This document shows positions 22,910-34,905 of a DNA stretch of 64,000 nt, in pieces. Both the position numbers and the translations under genes were made by a program. Position 1 is the first letter of the stretch; every line of letters begins with the position of its first letter. This DNA is from Isoperla grammatica (lineage: Eukaryota > Arthropoda > Insecta > Plecoptera > Perlodidae): positions 1-64,000 of the forward strand of contig CAMDTW010000298.1 of the NCBI GenBank assembly GCA_945910005.1. Direction: 5' to 3'. The notes beneath the pieces were generated by a model. That model saw only the letters and a list, made by a program, of their open reading frames with translations, did not search any database and was not told the DNA's origin.

Positions 22910-24714
22910 AAAGGCCCACTAAACCCTCACAGTGTAATTGTCAGCCTAATCTGTTACGGTTAGTGCATGTGTCAAGTTGCCTAGTGTATTCAAACTCTTG
23001 AAATCCAAGAAAAAGTGTTTCGCCCCACGAGTTGTGACGTAGATGAAACTACGCGCTACTCGCTGCATATGGAGCGTCGTCTGATTTTCGAGGCCCGCGC
23101 AAATATATCTCGTCGTCAAGATCCATCAAAGTCACTTGAGCACAAATCAAACATACCACTGAATTCGTCTTACTTCGGTCTACACGATGAATGTTTAAAC
23201 AACCTTCTACCATGTATGCAACTTATTCAATAAAATGTTAAACATGAAGCAATAACTACATAATTTAGATGGAAACACAACCAATTTCAAGCAAATGTTA
23301 TGAAGAGCTTGCGTTAAAAATCAGAATTCCAACAAGCCTATCAAGTTAACTGATATATTTAGATATTACAAGCAGAAAAACAGCAAGAAATTGATGAAAA
23401 TTTAGCCTATTATCTTATGTATATAACAGTGCGTGTTGTCCGTTCACTGCCGCGGAGTACAACTCGGTGAGCGCGGGCAAAGCCGCCGATGGCCTGTCTA
23501 GCTTTAATAGCTTGGCTGAAAACATAGACGCATTTGTACATTGTACAAAATAAAATGTTTCAATTATAAACTTATTAGTTGTATTTGTATGTCTCAATCT
23601 ATTGCTTTCAACACTTCAATAAAAAAAAAATAAAAAAACGCATATATAATTACTTCGAATAACTGAACAAACTATATTTTGAATTTAAAATACAAAATAA
23701 TACTACAGTTATTAAGAAGCAACAAAAAAGCTTAAACGTGATATTATTAATATTAGTATTGCGGTTATCAAGATTTGTAATTTTAGTTACCGGCAATTTT
23801 TAGCCACAGAATTTCCATTGATGCCAATAATAAAATAAAGTCAATATATTAATAATAGTATAATATAATAATAAAAGTAATAATACCACCAATAATAACA
23901 ATAATAATAATGATAATGATGCAAACACGAATAATATGTAAATCACGCACACGCACACAACCAAACCATGACACACACGACCTAATTGTAGTTTTGAATA
24001 TATTTGTATTAATTATTATTATTTTTTCCAGGCCTGACTGGTACTAAACATACACAACGCAAGAGAAATCAATACAATGTTTTTATAGACGATAGTAAAG
24101 ACTAGTAGCTTTGAGTGATCTCGATCTACGCAGCTCACTGGATATATTCGCGGACGTATCAGGCAATAGGCCGCAACACGCGTTGTTATATACACACGAT
24201 AATTTGCTAAATTTCCATCAATGTTTTGCTGGTTTTCTGTTTGTAATATCTAAACATTTCAGTTAACATGATAGGCTGGTTGGAATCCTGATTTTTAAAG
24301 ATAGCTCCTCATAACATTTGCTTGAAATTGGTTGTGTTTCCATCTAAATTCTGTAGTTATTGCTTCATATTTAACATTTTATAAAATAGGTTGCATACAT
24401 GGTAGAAGGTTGTTTAAACATTCATCGTGTAGACCGAAGTAAGACGAATTCAGTGGTATGTTTGACTTGTGCTCAATTGAATTAGATGGATCTAGACGAC
24501 GAGATATATTTGCGCGGGCCTCGAAACTCAGTTGATGCTCCATATGCAGCGAGCAGCGCGTAGTTCATCTACGTCACAACGCCTGGGGCGAAACACTTAT
24601 TCTTGGATTTCATGAGTTTGAATACACTAGGCAACTTGACCCATGCACTAACCGTTACAGATAAGGCTTACAATTACACGTTTTAAACGAAATGTGAAGG
24701 TTTAGTGGGCCTTT
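22910..24714. mobile_element. 1.8-kb palindromic element nested in the left arm
   Basis: Its ends are inverted copies sharing AAAGGCCCACTAAACC, followed by matching CACNNTGTAATTGT, AACGGTTAGTGCATG, CAAGTTGCCTAGTGTATTCA and CTACGCGCTNCTCGCTGCAT. The arms pair for roughly 600-700 bp (about 22910-23560 with about 24060-24714). The centre (about 23600-24010) is AT-rich with AATAATA runs. There is no transposase frame, so this is a non-autonomous, MITE-like or foldback element. The target duplication is unclear in the A/T-rich flanks. Confidence 0.8.
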
Positions 24715-27440
24715 AAATAACACATACCAGGAGGGTACACTAGCCCTAGGGATGGTTGACCCCCAATCTTATTTCTTTAATAACACATCCCAGGAGGGTA
24801 CACTAGCCCTAGGAACAGTTGACCCCCAGTCTTATTTCTTAAACAACACATCCCAGGACGGTACATGAGGCCTAGGGATGGTTGACCCCTAGTCTTATTT
24901 CTTAAACAACACTACCCAAGAAAGTACACGAGCCCTAGGGATGGTTGACCCCCAATCTTATTTACTCAACAACACATCCCAGGAGGATTCACAAGCCCTA
25001 GGGATGGTTGACCTCCAGTCTTTATTCTTAAACAACACGTACCAGAAGGGTACAAGAGCCGTAGTGATGGTTAACCCCCATTCTTATGTCCTAAATAACA
25101 AACCCCAGGAAGGTACATGAGCCCTAGGGATGGTTGACCCAAAGTCTTATTCCTTAAACAACTTATCCCAAGAAAGTACACGAGCCCTAGGGATGAAAAA
25201 CCCCCATTCCTTTTTCTTAAATGACACATCCCAAGAAGGTACATGAGCCCTAGGGATGGTTGACCCCCAGTCTTATATCTTTAACAACACGTACCAGTAG
25301 GGTACACCAGCCCTAGGGATGGTTGATTCCCAGTCTTATTTCTTAAACAACACATCCCAGGAGGTTACATGAGCCCTAGGGATGGTTTACCCCCAAGCCT
25401 TTTTTTCTAAAAAAAACACACCCCAGGAGGGTACACGAGCCCTAGGGATGGTTGACCCCAAGTCTTATTTCTTAAACAACATGACCCATAGGGTACACGA
25501 GCCCTAGGGATGGTTGACTCCAAGTCTTATTTCTTAAACAACACGTACCAGTAGGGTACACGAGCCCTAGGGATGGTTTAGCCACAATCTTTGTCTTAAA
25601 TAACACATGCCAGGAGGGTACACGAGTCTTAGGGATGGTTAACCCCCAGTCTTATATCTTTAATAACACACCCCAGGAGGGTACACGAGCCCTAGGGATG
25701 GTTGACCCCCAATCTTATTTCTTTAATAACACATCCCAGGAAGGTACACTAGCCCTAGGAATTGTTGACCCTCAGTCTTAATTCTTTAATATCACATCCC
25801 AGGAGGGTACACGAGCCCAAGGGATAGTTTACCTCTAGTCTTATTTATTAAACAACACGTACCAGTAGGGTACACGAGCCCTAAGGATGGTGGACCCCCA
25901 GTCTAAATTCTTTAATATCATATCCCAGGAGGGTACACGAGCCCAAGGGATAGTTGACCTCCAGTCTTATTTATTAAACAACACGTACCAGTAGGGTACA
26001 CGAGCCCTAGGGATGGTAGACCCCCAGTCTAAATTCTTTAATATCACATCCCAGGAGGGTACACGAGCCCAAGGGATAGTTGACCTCCAGTCTTATTTAT
26101 TAAACAACACGTACCAGTAGGGTACACGAGCCCTAGGGATGGTGGACCACCAGTCTAAATTCTTTAATATCACATCCCAGGAGGGTACACGAGCCCAAGG
26201 GATAGTTGACCTCCAGTCTTATTTATTAAACAACACGTACCAGTAGGGTACACAAGCCCTAAGGATGGTGGACCCCCAGGCTAAATTCTTTAATATCACA
26301 TCCCAGGAGGGTACACGAGCCCAAGGGATAGTTGACCTCCAGTCTTATTTATTAAACAACACGTACCAGTAGGGTACACGAGCCCTAGGGATGGTGGACC
26401 CCCAGTCTAAATTCTTTAATATCACATCCCAGGAGGGTACACGAGCCCAAGGGATAGTTGACCTCCAGTCTTATTTATTAAACAACACGTACCAGTAGGG
26501 TACACGAGCCCTAGGGATGGTGGACCCCCAGTCTAAATTCTTTAATATCACATCCCAGGAGGGTTCACGAGCCCTATGGATGGTTGACTACCAGTCTTAT
26601 TCATTAAACAACACAATCCAGGAGGGTACACTAGCCCTAGGGATGGTTGACCCCCAGTCTTATTTCTTAAACAACACGAACCAGTAGGGTACACGCGCCC
26701 TAGGGATGGTTGACCCCCAGTCTTATTTCTTTAACAACACATCCCAGGAGGGTACACGAGCCCAAGGGATAGTTGACCTCCAGTCTTATTTAACAACACG
26801 TACCATTAGGGTACACGAGCCCTAGGGATGGTGGACCCCCAGTCTAAATTCTTTAATATCACATCCCAGGAGGGTTCACGAGCCCTATGGATGGTTGACT
26901 ACCAGTCTTGTTCATTAAACAACACAATCCAGGAGGGTACACGAGCCCAAGGGATAGTTGACCTCCAGTCTTATTTCTTAAACAACACGAACCAGTAGGG
27001 TACACGCGCCCTAGGGATGGTTGACCCCCAGTCTTTTTTCTTAAACAACACATCCCAGGAGGGTACACGAGCCCAAGGGATAGTTGACCTCCAGTCTTAT
27101 TTATTAAACAACACGTACCAGTAGGGTACACGAGCCCTAGGGATGGTGGACCCCCAGTCTAAATTCTTTAATATCACATCCCAGGAGGGTTCACGAGCCC
27201 TATGGATGGTTGACTACCAGTCTTATTCATTAAACAACACAATCCAGGAGGGTACACTAGCCCTAGGGATGGTTGACCCCCAGTCTTATTTCTTAAACAA
27301 CACGAACCAGTAGGGTACACGCGCCCTAGGTATGGTTGACCCCCAGTCTTATTTCTTTAACAACACATCCCAGGAGGGTACATATGCCCTAGGGATGGTT
27401 TACCCTCAGTCTTAGTTCGTAAATAACACGTCCTAGGAGG
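24715..27440 (+). repeat. Left arm of the foldback element, inner part with higher-order repeats
   Basis: The ~63-bp units continue in plus orientation. From about 25850 to 26560 they are organised in a dimer of about 126 bp (one unit with GGGATAGTTGACCTCCAG, the next with GGGATGGTGGACCCCCAG) repeated about six times with very few differences. From about 26560 to 27360 a larger period of about 312 bp, marked by CCCTATGGATGGTTGACTAC at about 26572, 26883 and 27197, is repeated three times. These are signs of recent unequal exchange. Short frames here are artefacts of the repeat. Confidence 0.9.
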
Positions 27441-28301
27441 GCACACCATCCCAAGGGCTAGTGTACCCTCCTATGATGTATGTTTAAGAAATAAGACTGG
27501 GGGTTAACCATCTCTTGGGCTAATGTACCCTACTTGTACGTGTAGTTTCAGATATAAGACTGAGGATAAACCGTCCCAATGCTCTTGAACCCTCCTGGGA
27601 TGTGGTTTTTTAAGATATAAGACTGGGGGTCAACCATCCCTAGGGCTAATGTACCCTTCTGGGAAATGTTTTTAAAGATATAAGAATGGGTGTCAACCAT
27701 CCCTAGGGCTAGTGTACCCTCCTTGAATGTGTTGTTTAAGAAAAAGACTCGGAAACAAATATCACTAAGGCTCGTGTACCCTTCTGGTACGTGTAGTTTA
27801 AAATATAAGACTGAGAGTAAACCATCCCAAGGGCTCGTGTACCCTCTTGGGATGTGGTTTTAAAGATATAGGACTGGGGGTCAACCATCCCTAGGGCTAG
27901 TGTACCCTCCTGGGATGTGTTTTGAAAGATATAAGAATGGGGGTCAACCATCCCTAGGGCTCATGTACCCTCCTGGGATGTGTTATTAAAGATATAAGAT
28001 CGGGGGTCAACCATCCCTAAGGCTCTTGTACCCTTCTGAGATGTGATTTTTTAAGATATAAGACTGGGGTCAACCATCCCTAGGGCTTATGTACCCGTCT
28101 GGGATATGTTATTAAAGATATAAGAATGGGGGTCAACCATCCCTAGGGCTAGTGTACCCTTCTGGGATATGTTATTAAAGATATAAAAATGGGGGTCAAC
28201 CATCCCTAGGGCTAGTGTACCCTCCTTGAATGTGTTTTTTAAGAAAAAGACTCGGAAACAACTATCACTAAGGCTCGTGTACCCTTGTGGTACGTGTAGT
28301 T
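27441..28301 (-). repeat. Right arm of the foldback element, innermost block
   Basis: The unit orientation flips at about 27440-27480, where plus-strand units (GGAGGGCACACCATCCCA) give way to complementary ones (GGGTTAACCATCTCTTGGGC). About 13 units of about 63 bp follow, up to the LTR-like insertion. This is the centre of the fold. Confidence 0.85.
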
Positions 28302-29614
28302 TGTAGCATAACAGAAGCTCACTACATGTTTTATATCTATCTTTGGTTATAAATTATGTAATTTTATAATTAACTGGTAATCAGTAATCATTCATTGGTA
28401 ATTAATTGTATTTAATTTGGATATTTCATAACATACAAATAAACTCATGTACAAGCCAGAACTTGGTCAGTGGACCTGATGTATTTGATCTGGTCTGTAT
28501 TTCGAACTTCAACATTTAACAACAAATCTCGACAACTACGCCGAACAGAACATTCCAGAAACATTCAGTCAATTCAACTTGTGAAATCACTGCTTCCAAG
28601 AAACAGAACAAAACCTATTCTCTTCGAAAAACTACGACGCATTACCCTCAGGCGAATAGAACCATCGCGACTTCGTACGTTCTGGACTTTGACAGAAGCT
28701 AACAACATTTGGCCTTGAAACGAATCCTTCCAACCAATAGTAACTGTCGATACATTTCATCCACCAATCACAGGCCACAAGAGATACCACTTCGAGGACA
28801 CTTGTTGGGGTGTGTTGGAGGCCTCGCTCGGGAAGAACGAGAAGCGAGAACAGTCGTCAAAGAGCCATCATACAGTCCGTACGCGTACAGTGTTCGGTAC
28901 ATCCACAACACACCACATCGGCTTCTCGGCTACATCTCCATAGACCATATAGCTTAAACCCGGACGTCACCTTGCGGACCCGGAGGAACCACAAACCGTA
29001 ACTAACAAAACCATCATATTTTGCGTGTGCTTTTGCGTGTGTCGATTGTGCGCGCATAAATTTAATCAAGGCCTTTCGAATGAACAGAGAGACAATAAGT
29101 AACCGATAAACAGTTAATTTACTTGATTTTGATTTGATGATTTGATAATGATTTGAAGTTGATTTTGATTTGATGATTTGATAATGATTTAAAGTTGATT
29201 TTGATTTGATGATTTGATAATGATTTGAAGTTGATTTTGATTTGATGATTTGATAATGATTTAAAGTTGATTTTGATTTGATGATTTGATAATGATTTGA
29301 AGTTAATTTTGATTTGATGATTTGATAATGATTTGAAGTTGATTTTGATTTGATTTGATAATGATTTGAAGTTGATTTTGATTTGATTTGATAATGATTT
29401 GAAGTTGATTTTGAAGTTGACCGGATTATTCATCCAACATATTAATTGTTATGTATATGTAATTTAACAATATAATTTAGTTAATTTTAAAGCTTCAATT
29501 GTTGTTAATTGTTCCTAACGATCTCCTGCTTGACATCATCCATTTCTTGTGTTTTTACTGGTAAGCTAGCCAAGCACTCTAGAATAACATAGCTAAAAAG
29601 GAGGTTTAGTTACA
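28302..29614. mobile_element. 1.3-kb LTR-like insertion (possible solo LTR) with 4-bp target duplication
   Basis: The insert begins TGTAGCATAACAG and ends GTTTAGTTACA (TG...CA) and is flanked on both sides by AGTT (28298-28301 and 29615-29618). An uninterrupted unit nearby reads GTGTAGTTTAAAATATAAGA (about 27789), which shows the pre-insertion state. An AATAAA hexamer lies at about 28438. It contains a 36-bp minisatellite and no convincing gene; the short frames at 28470-28957 are unsupported. A solo LTR fits the termini and target duplication; a terminal-repeat-free DNA element is an alternative. Confidence 0.6.
29113..29425 (+). repeat. 36-bp minisatellite inside the LTR-like insertion
   Basis: About eight to nine copies of a unit built from TTGATTTTGATTTGATGATT and TGATAATGATTTGAAG; the last copies lack three bases (33 bp). 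Units alternate GATTTGAAG and GATTTAAAG. The minus-strand frame at 29119-29433 (INFKSLSNHQIK repeats) is a by-product. Confidence 0.9.
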
Positions 29615-30132
29615 AGTTTAAGATATAAGACTGGGGTCAACCATCCCTAGGGCTTATGTACCCTTCTGGGATATGTTATTAAAGATATAAGAATGGGGGT
29701 CAACCATCCCTAGGGCTTTGTACCCTTCTGGGATATGTTATTAAAGATATAAGAATGGGGGTCAACCATCCCTAAGGCTAGTGTACCCTTCTGGGATATG
29801 TTATTAAAGATATAAGAATGGGGGTCAACCATCCCTAAGGCTCGTATACCGTTTTGGGATGTGTTATTTAAGATATAAGACTGGGGGGTCAACCATCCCT
29901 AGGGCTCATGTACCCTCCTGCGATGTGTTGTTTAAGAAATAAGACTGAGTGTAAACCATCCATAGGGCTCGTGTAACCTCCTGAGATGTGTTGTTTTAGA
30001 TATCAGAATGGGGGTTGTTTAAGAAATAAGACTGAGGGTAAACCATCCTTAGGGCTCGTGTACCCTCCTGGGATGTGTTTGAAGATATAAGACTAGGGGT
30101 TAAGCATTTCTACGGCTAGCGTACCCTCCTGG
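29615..30132 (-). repeat. Right arm of the foldback element, middle block
   Basis: About eight units of about 63 bp in complementary orientation (GGGGGTCAACCATCCCTAGG then GTACCCTTCTGGGATATG) lie between the LTR-like insertion and the TIR element that starts at 30133. Confidence 0.85.
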
Positions 30133-30398
30133 GGCCTCATTCCTGTACATTTGAAGATTTAACCCCGGTGTTAGGCAAAAGCCAATCAGGAGTCAGCAAA
30201 TGAGCCGCCGATCGAAGGAAGACATTGTTGAAAAACGAGACAAAATAAAAACAATAACAAAAAAACAGTCCAATAATTTCAAATTTCGACAAAACTTCAT
30301 ATTTACATTATGTAGGACCTATATTATGTACAATAAATACACAAAATTGTTTATAACTTTAATAAACACATAAAGTAACGTATCCATGAAGATGGATA

Positions 30399-30579
30399 TG
30401 TGGAAGTACTAACTAGGTGGCTTAACGCCAATGATAAATGTCAATGAGAAAGATTCATTTTTATTTGGAACCGTGTCAATCGAGCTTCACACCAAGCCAT
30501 GTTTATTATTCTGTCCCTAGCGACGGGTTTCTTTTGTCTTGCCCAATTGCCACCGCCTTCTCACAAGAAGCGCACCACA
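30399..30579 (-). repeat. 3' LTR of the CsRn1-type element
   Basis: 181 bp, with TG...CA ends in plus-strand text (TGTGGAAGTACT ... CGCACCACA). It is preceded in element sense by a short G-rich polypurine tract. Confidence 0.95.
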
Positions 30580-30623
30580 GTACCCCCCTGCCAGTGAACG
30601 AGCACAGCGAGGCGAACGAAAGT

Positions 30624-33600
30624 CTATACGCCTAGTCGCGCTGGTACATACACTTGACGTCCTGCTCTCGTCGTGACCAAAGGCTGAGCAGCGGCAACGG
30701 CAGCGTATGATCGAACCATAGACGGAGTGCTGGAGTTCGGACGAACACTGGAGTGATTAACAGCTGGGGGCGCTGTCCCAGACAGATGTGATGAGCGTGA
30801 TTCTGCATTCGGCATCGTCGATGGTTGAGTGGTGTCTGGGGCCGCATCAGCAAGAATGAAGGCGGGCTTCAAACGATCAATGGATACAACGACCTTCTTC
30901 CCAGTACGCAAAATTGTAAAGTGTTTCTCATTCCTCGTGAGTACCTCGTAAGGCCCATCGTACGGTTGCTGAAGGGGTGTTCGGACAGCATCATGTCGCA
31001 CAAAAACGTGGGAACATGTCGCGAGGTCCTTAAACACAAAACAGCGTCGTTCTCCGTGTCGAATAGGGCGGGACGGCCGGAGCTTCTGGAGACGTTGGCG
31101 GAGGTGCCTGACGTACTCAGAGGTGCTGTCCAGTGTTGTTGCAGCTGACAGGTATTCTCCTGGAAGTCTGAGAGTAGTTCCATAAACCAATTCAGTCGGT
31201 GTTGCCTTAATATCGTCCTTCCAAGCTGATCGGATACCCAGCATAACCCACGGTAGGGTGTCAGTCCAGCGATTCTCTTCATGGCACATAAGTGCAGCCT
31301 TGAGCTGTCGGTGGAGACGCTCTACCATTCCGTTGGCGGCGGGATGATATGACGTCGTGTGGATTAGGGCCGTACCTAACAGGTGATTGAGAGACCTAAA
31401 AAGAGACGACTCGAACTGTCGACCTTGATCGGAAGTGATCCGAAGCGGCGTCCCAAAACGAGATATCCACCCGGTGACGAGGGCAGAGGCGACTGTATCT
31501 GCAGTTATATCGGCAAGAGGCAGCGCCTCAGGCCAGCGAGTAAACCGGTCGACGCATGTGAGTAGGTAGCGGAATCCCGCTGACTCGGGGAGAGGACCAA
31601 CAAGATCAATGTGGACATGGTCAAACCGAGCGTCGGGGACGTCAAAATGCTCAACGGGCGCAGAGACGTGGCGAGTGACCTTCGATCGCTGACAAGTTAT
31701 GCATGCCCGGGCCCACTCTCTGCAGTCTCTTCTCATTGACGGCCAGACGTAGCTCCTGGAGACAAGGCGAACGGAGGCCGCAACACCTGGATGGGACAGG
31801 CTGTGAAGGCTGTCAAACACCCGACGTCGAAGGTTCGCTGGCACGAAGGGCCGTTCTACCGGCGTGGACGTGTCACAATGGATCGTGAGGTTTGTCCCAG
31901 CGAGGCTCCTACATTTTAGTTGAAGTGCAGTGTCGGAGAGAAGAGGTGCCCGAAGGTCAGAATCGGTCTTCTGTTCTCGAGCAATTGCCACGTTATCCAC
32001 TGGAGCCGAGATCGCCTCCACTCTGGACAGAGCGTCTGCGACGACATTGTCCTTGCCAGGAACATGACGAATGTCGGTAGAAAATTGGCCAATGTAGTCG
32101 AGATACCGAAACTGTCGCGGTGAACACTTCTCAGCCTTCTGCTTAAAAGCGAATGTCAAAGGCTTGTGGTCTGTGTAGACTGAGAACGTTCTGGCTTCCA
32201 CCATATGACGGAAATAACGTATAGCCTCGTAGATGGCAAGGAGTTCGCGATCGTATGCTCCGTACTTGCGCTGCGCCGCATTCAGCTTGCGTGAGAAGAA
32301 TGCTAGCGGTTGCCAACCTAAACAAGTTCTCTGCTGAAGGGCGGCTCCAATACTATTGTCGGAGGCGTCGGCTACGATCGCCAGCTCCCCACTTGAGTCT
32401 GGGTGCGCCAGAAGCGCCGCCTGCGAGAGACTACTCTTACATTCTTCAAACGTCTGCAACAACTCCGGAGTCCAAACGATAGGCGTCTTACCCGATGTGT
32501 CAGCACCGACAAGAAGGTCGTTGAGGGGTGCCTGAAGTCGGGCGGCAGATGGTAGGAAACGACGATAGAAATTTATCATACCCAATACCTGACGCAGTTG
32601 CTTGATATTACTGGGTGGTGGCAAATAGATGATTGCCTCAACCTTGTCTTCAAGAGGCCGTGTCCCGAAGGCATTGACAGTGTGGCCTAAGAACTTTACC
32701 TCGGAAACACCAAACACGCACTTAGAAGTATTGATAAGTATTCCGTACTCCGACAACCGCGCAAAGAGCAGGCGGAGGTGTTCCTCATGTTCTGCCTGAG
32801 ATGTCGATGCTATGAGGATATCATCGATGTATGCGTAGGCGAAATCCAGATCACGAATTGCTTCGTCGATGAACCTCTGAAACGTTTGGGCTGCGTTTCG
32901 TAAACCAAAACTCATGAATGGAAATTCGAAAAGACCAAATGGTGTGGTTAAAGCTGTCTTTGCGATATCATCTGGAGCAACAGGGATCTGGTTGTACGCT
33001 TTAACCAAGTCAATCGTCGAGAATACAGACTTCCCAGTGAGCGACTGAGCAAAATCTTGTATATGAGGTACAGGATATCGGTCTGGAATCGTCCGATCGT
33101 TCAGCGCCTTGTAGTCGCCGCACGGCCTCCATTGATTTTCCTTCTTGGGAACTAGGTGAAGAGCGGCGGACCAGTTACTGGAAGAACGCCTGGCGATACC
33201 AGTCTTTAGCATCGTATCGAACTCAGCCTTAGCGATTTGCAGACGGTCCGGCGCCAGGCGGCGAGGTTTACATGACACTGGATGCCCAGGCGTCGTGTGG
33301 ATATGGTGCATAGTTCCATGTTTAATGATGCGCGTTATACCAGCTGGCCGTGTGATGGCGGGAAACTCAGCCAGGAGAGCGTGATATCGTGAACCTCCAC
33401 TGACTGCCTTAACGTGTTGTTGTACGTTCATGGTCCACTTACCAGTGACGGCAGTCGATGTGGCGCTATCTATTAAGCGTCGATTTCGTGCATCAACGAG
33501 TAAGCCGTAGAACGACAAGAAATCGACTCCGACGATTGGTCTGGATACGTCAGCAACGACGAAACGCCAGACAAACTCGCGTTTAAACCCCAAATCGAGG

Positions 33601-33890
33601 TTGAGGCTAATAGCACCATAAGTCGATATAACTGTTCCGTTGGCAGCAAATAGCTTGTACGTTGACCGTTCGCGAGGTCCATTCACCAGTTTGCGCGGGT
33701 ATACGCACAGATCAGACCCTGTGTCAACAAGGAATTGACGTCGAGTCGTAATGTCTGTCACAAAAAGGCGGCGTGAGCTCGGACAGTCGTGAGCCGCGTC
33801 TACTGACTGCCCATGGAGTTTTTTGACACGAAACTGCATGGTTGTCGACACAGTTTCGCCTTCGCACCGTACTTCTGATGATACCAGCAC
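30624..33890 (-). CDS. pol: Pol polyprotein of the CsRn1-type gypsy element
   Basis: An intact frame that overlaps gag and is entered by -1 frameshifting, so it has no start of its own and translation joins it near 33820. Domain order: aspartic protease ([13 protein letters not shown], about residues 55-67 of the frame); reverse transcriptase with [20 protein letters not shown] and the catalytic [11 protein letters not shown]; RNase H ([18 protein letters not shown], later [10 protein letters not shown]); and integrase with an HHCC zinc finger (LSHPG...CITCQRS) and DDE core ([33 protein letters not shown]). This order is that of Ty3/gypsy. The C-terminal tail is Ser/Thr/Pro-rich. All catalytic residues I can check are present and no stop interrupts it, so the copy may be functional. 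Confidence 0.95.
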   Translation of the reverse strand: MLVSSEVRCEGETVSTTMQFRVKKLHGQSVDAAHDCPSSRRLFVTDITTRRQFLVDTGSDLCVYPRKLVNGPRERSTYKLFAANGTVISTYGAISLNLDLGFKREFVWRFVVADVSRPIVGVDFLSFYGLLVDARNRRLIDSATSTAVTGKWTMNVQQHVKAVSGGSRYHALLAEFPAITRPAGITRIIKHGTMHHIHTTPGHPVSCKPRRLAPDRLQIAKAEFDTMLKTGIARRSSSNWSAALHLVPKKENQWRPCGDYKALNDRTIPDRYPVPHIQDFAQSLTGKSVFSTIDLVKAYNQIPVAPDDIAKTALTTPFGLFEFPFMSFGLRNAAQTFQRFIDEAIRDLDFAYAYIDDILIASTSQAEHEEHLRLLFARLSEYGILINTSKCVFGVSEVKFLGHTVNAFGTRPLEDKVEAIIYLPPPSNIKQLRQVLGMINFYRRFLPSAARLQAPLNDLLVGADTSGKTPIVWTPELLQTFEECKSSLSQAALLAHPDSSGELAIVADASDNSIGAALQQRTCLGWQPLAFFSRKLNAAQRKYGAYDRELLAIYEAIRYFRHMVEARTFSVYTDHKPLTFAFKQKAEKCSPRQFRYLDYIGQFSTDIRHVPGKDNVVADALSRVEAISAPVDNVAIAREQKTDSDLRAPLLSDTALQLKCRSLAGTNLTIHCDTSTPVERPFVPANLRRRVFDSLHSLSHPGVAASVRLVSRSYVWPSMRRDCREWARACITCQRSKVTRHVSAPVEHFDVPDARFDHVHIDLVGPLPESAGFRYLLTCVDRFTRWPEALPLADITADTVASALVTGWISRFGTPLRITSDQGRQFESSLFRSLNHLLGTALIHTTSYHPAANGMVERLHRQLKAALMCHEENRWTDTLPWVMLGIRSAWKDDIKATPTELVYGTTLRLPGEYLSAATTLDSTSEYVRHLRQRLQKLRPSRPIRHGERRCFVFKDLATCSHVFVRHDAVRTPLQQPYDGPYEVLTRNEKHFTILRTGKKVVVSIDRLKPAFILADAAPDTTQPSTMPNAESRSSHLSGTAPPAVNHSSVRPNSSTPSMVRSYAAVAAAQPLVTTRAGRQVYVPARLGV

Positions 33891-34585
33891 ATTCCATTTG
33901 CTGGAGCACCTTGCGTCGTGTATCGTGGGTTCGATGAAGAAAAGTCGCGACGACGATCCCTCGAACGTTCTCGAGATGACACCGCTCGACGATTGCTAGA
34001 TAGTGTCTCGACTTGTTGTGACAACTCTTCTAACTGTGTTTGAAAATTGTTGACTACTGCTAAACGAGAAGGAATCGGTGTCATCTCGTGTATCCGGTCA
34101 GCGATCACTGCAAGTGCATCGAGGTCGTCAGGCGGTGATGATGCGAGTATGTCGCGCATCCTGATCGGTAAACGTTCAAGCCACAACGATCGTAATACCT
34201 TGTCTGTCACTTCAGACGCAGCCAACATGCGCAGTTGAAACAATAATTCGGAGGGTTTGCGATCCCCTAACTCTTCATGTTGTAAAAGTCGTTTAAAACG
34301 CGCCTCTTGTGAGGGTGAAAAACGTCGAATGAGCTCTGCTTTCAAATGCTCATATTTACCAACGATCGGGGGTTTTACGATAATGTCACGCACTGCAGTC
34401 GCGTATCGTTGTTCGAGGGCGCTTGTTGCATGATTAAATTTAGTGGAATCATGCGTAATTCCTGCTAAATCGAACTGATTTTCGATTTGTGCGAACCACA
34501 ATACCGGATCATCCGCCCAAAACGGTGGCACCTTTACGCTAACCCTATCTACCGAGACGAGGGCTACGTTTTCAGGTAATGCCAT
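33800..34585 (-). CDS. gag: Gag of the CsRn1-type gypsy element, CHCC zinc knuckle
   Basis: The frame is open to 34660, but the ATG at 34585 ([11 protein letters not shown]) is the likely start because related Gag proteins begin with this motif just before [17 protein letters not shown]. About 260 residues: a capsid-like region ([41 protein letters not shown]) followed by a basic linker and a C-terminal zinc knuckle, CWYH...AKLCRQPC, which is C-X2-H-X9-C-X3-C. That CHCC pattern replaces the usual CCHC knuckle in the CsRn1 clade. The stop at 33800 lies just after the A AAA AAC slippery site. Gag would form the particle and bind the element RNA. Confidence 0.9.
   Translation of the reverse strand: MALPENVALVSVDRVSVKVPPFWADDPVLWFAQIENQFDLAGITHDSTKFNHATSALEQRYATAVRDIIVKPPIVGKYEHLKAELIRRFSPSQEARFKRLLQHEELGDRKPSELLFQLRMLAASEVTDKVLRSLWLERLPIRMRDILASSPPDDLDALAVIADRIHEMTPIPSRLAVVNNFQTQLEELSQQVETLSSNRRAVSSRERSRDRRRDFSSSNPRYTTQGAPANGMCWYHQKYGAKAKLCRQPCSFVSKNSMGSQ
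33818..33824 (-). promoter_or_regulatory. -1 ribosomal frameshift site A AAA AAC
   Basis: In gag frame the minus strand reads TCA AAA AAC; slipping back one base gives AAA AAA C and enters the pol frame (VKKLHG). This is the classic X XXY YYZ heptamer, and it falls inside the 90-bp overlap of gag and pol. I did not verify a downstream stimulatory structure. Confidence 0.85.
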
Positions 34586-34705
34586 CTGCCTGAATTCGTC
34601 GTTATACAAAAACAAACGGTAGAAACAATCAACATGTACACGAAAACTCAACACTTCCACAAGAAATAATTTGTAAGTTGTTCATTGTCCTACCTCGTTG
34701 GTAGA

Positions 34706-34723
34706 ATCACGTCGGGGTCACCA
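34706..34723 (-). promoter_or_regulatory. Primer binding site complementary to tRNA-Trp
   Basis: Minus strand TGGTGACCCCGACGTGAT starts two bases inside the 5' LTR. It is complementary over 18 bases to the 3' end of eukaryotic tRNA-Trp(CCA) as I remember it, including the CCA tail. tRNA-Trp priming is typical of CsRn1-clade elements. Confidence 0.85.
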
Positions 34724-34724
34724 A

Positions 34725-34905
34725 TGTGGAAGTACTAACTAGGTGGCTTAACGCCAATGATAAATGTCAATGAGAAAGATTCATTTTTATTTGGAACCGT
34801 GTCAATCGAGCTTCACACCAAGCCATGTTTATTATTCCGTCCCTAGCGACGGGTTTCTTTTGTCTTGCCCAATTGCCACCGCCTTCTCACAAGAAGCGCA
34901 CCACA
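34725..34905 (-). repeat. 5' LTR of the CsRn1-type element
   Basis: 181 bp, same ends as the 3' LTR. One visible mismatch (TATTCCGTCC here against TATTCTGTCC) argues for a young insertion. Confidence 0.95.

Larger units (their letters stand above)
30399..34905 (-). mobile_element. Complete CsRn1-type Ty3/gypsy LTR retrotransposon
   Basis: This is a 4.5-kb element on the minus strand with 181-bp LTRs at 30399-30579 and 34725-34905 that differ at one position I can see (T/C near 30518 and 34842). It is flanked by GATA on both sides (30395-30398, 34906-34909), a 4-bp target duplication. Order in the element's own sense: 5' LTR, primer site for tRNA-Trp, gag with a CHCC zinc knuckle, -1 frameshift, pol (protease, RT, RNase H, integrase), G-rich polypurine tract (AGGGGGG near 30584), 3' LTR. 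The tRNA-Trp primer and the CHCC Gag together are diagnostic of the CsRn1 clade. Both frames are intact and the LTRs nearly identical, so insertion was recent. There is no env frame. Confidence 0.95.

Noticed and set aside
30825..31148. Plus-strand frames inside the gypsy element
   Set aside because: Shadows of the intact minus-strand pol.
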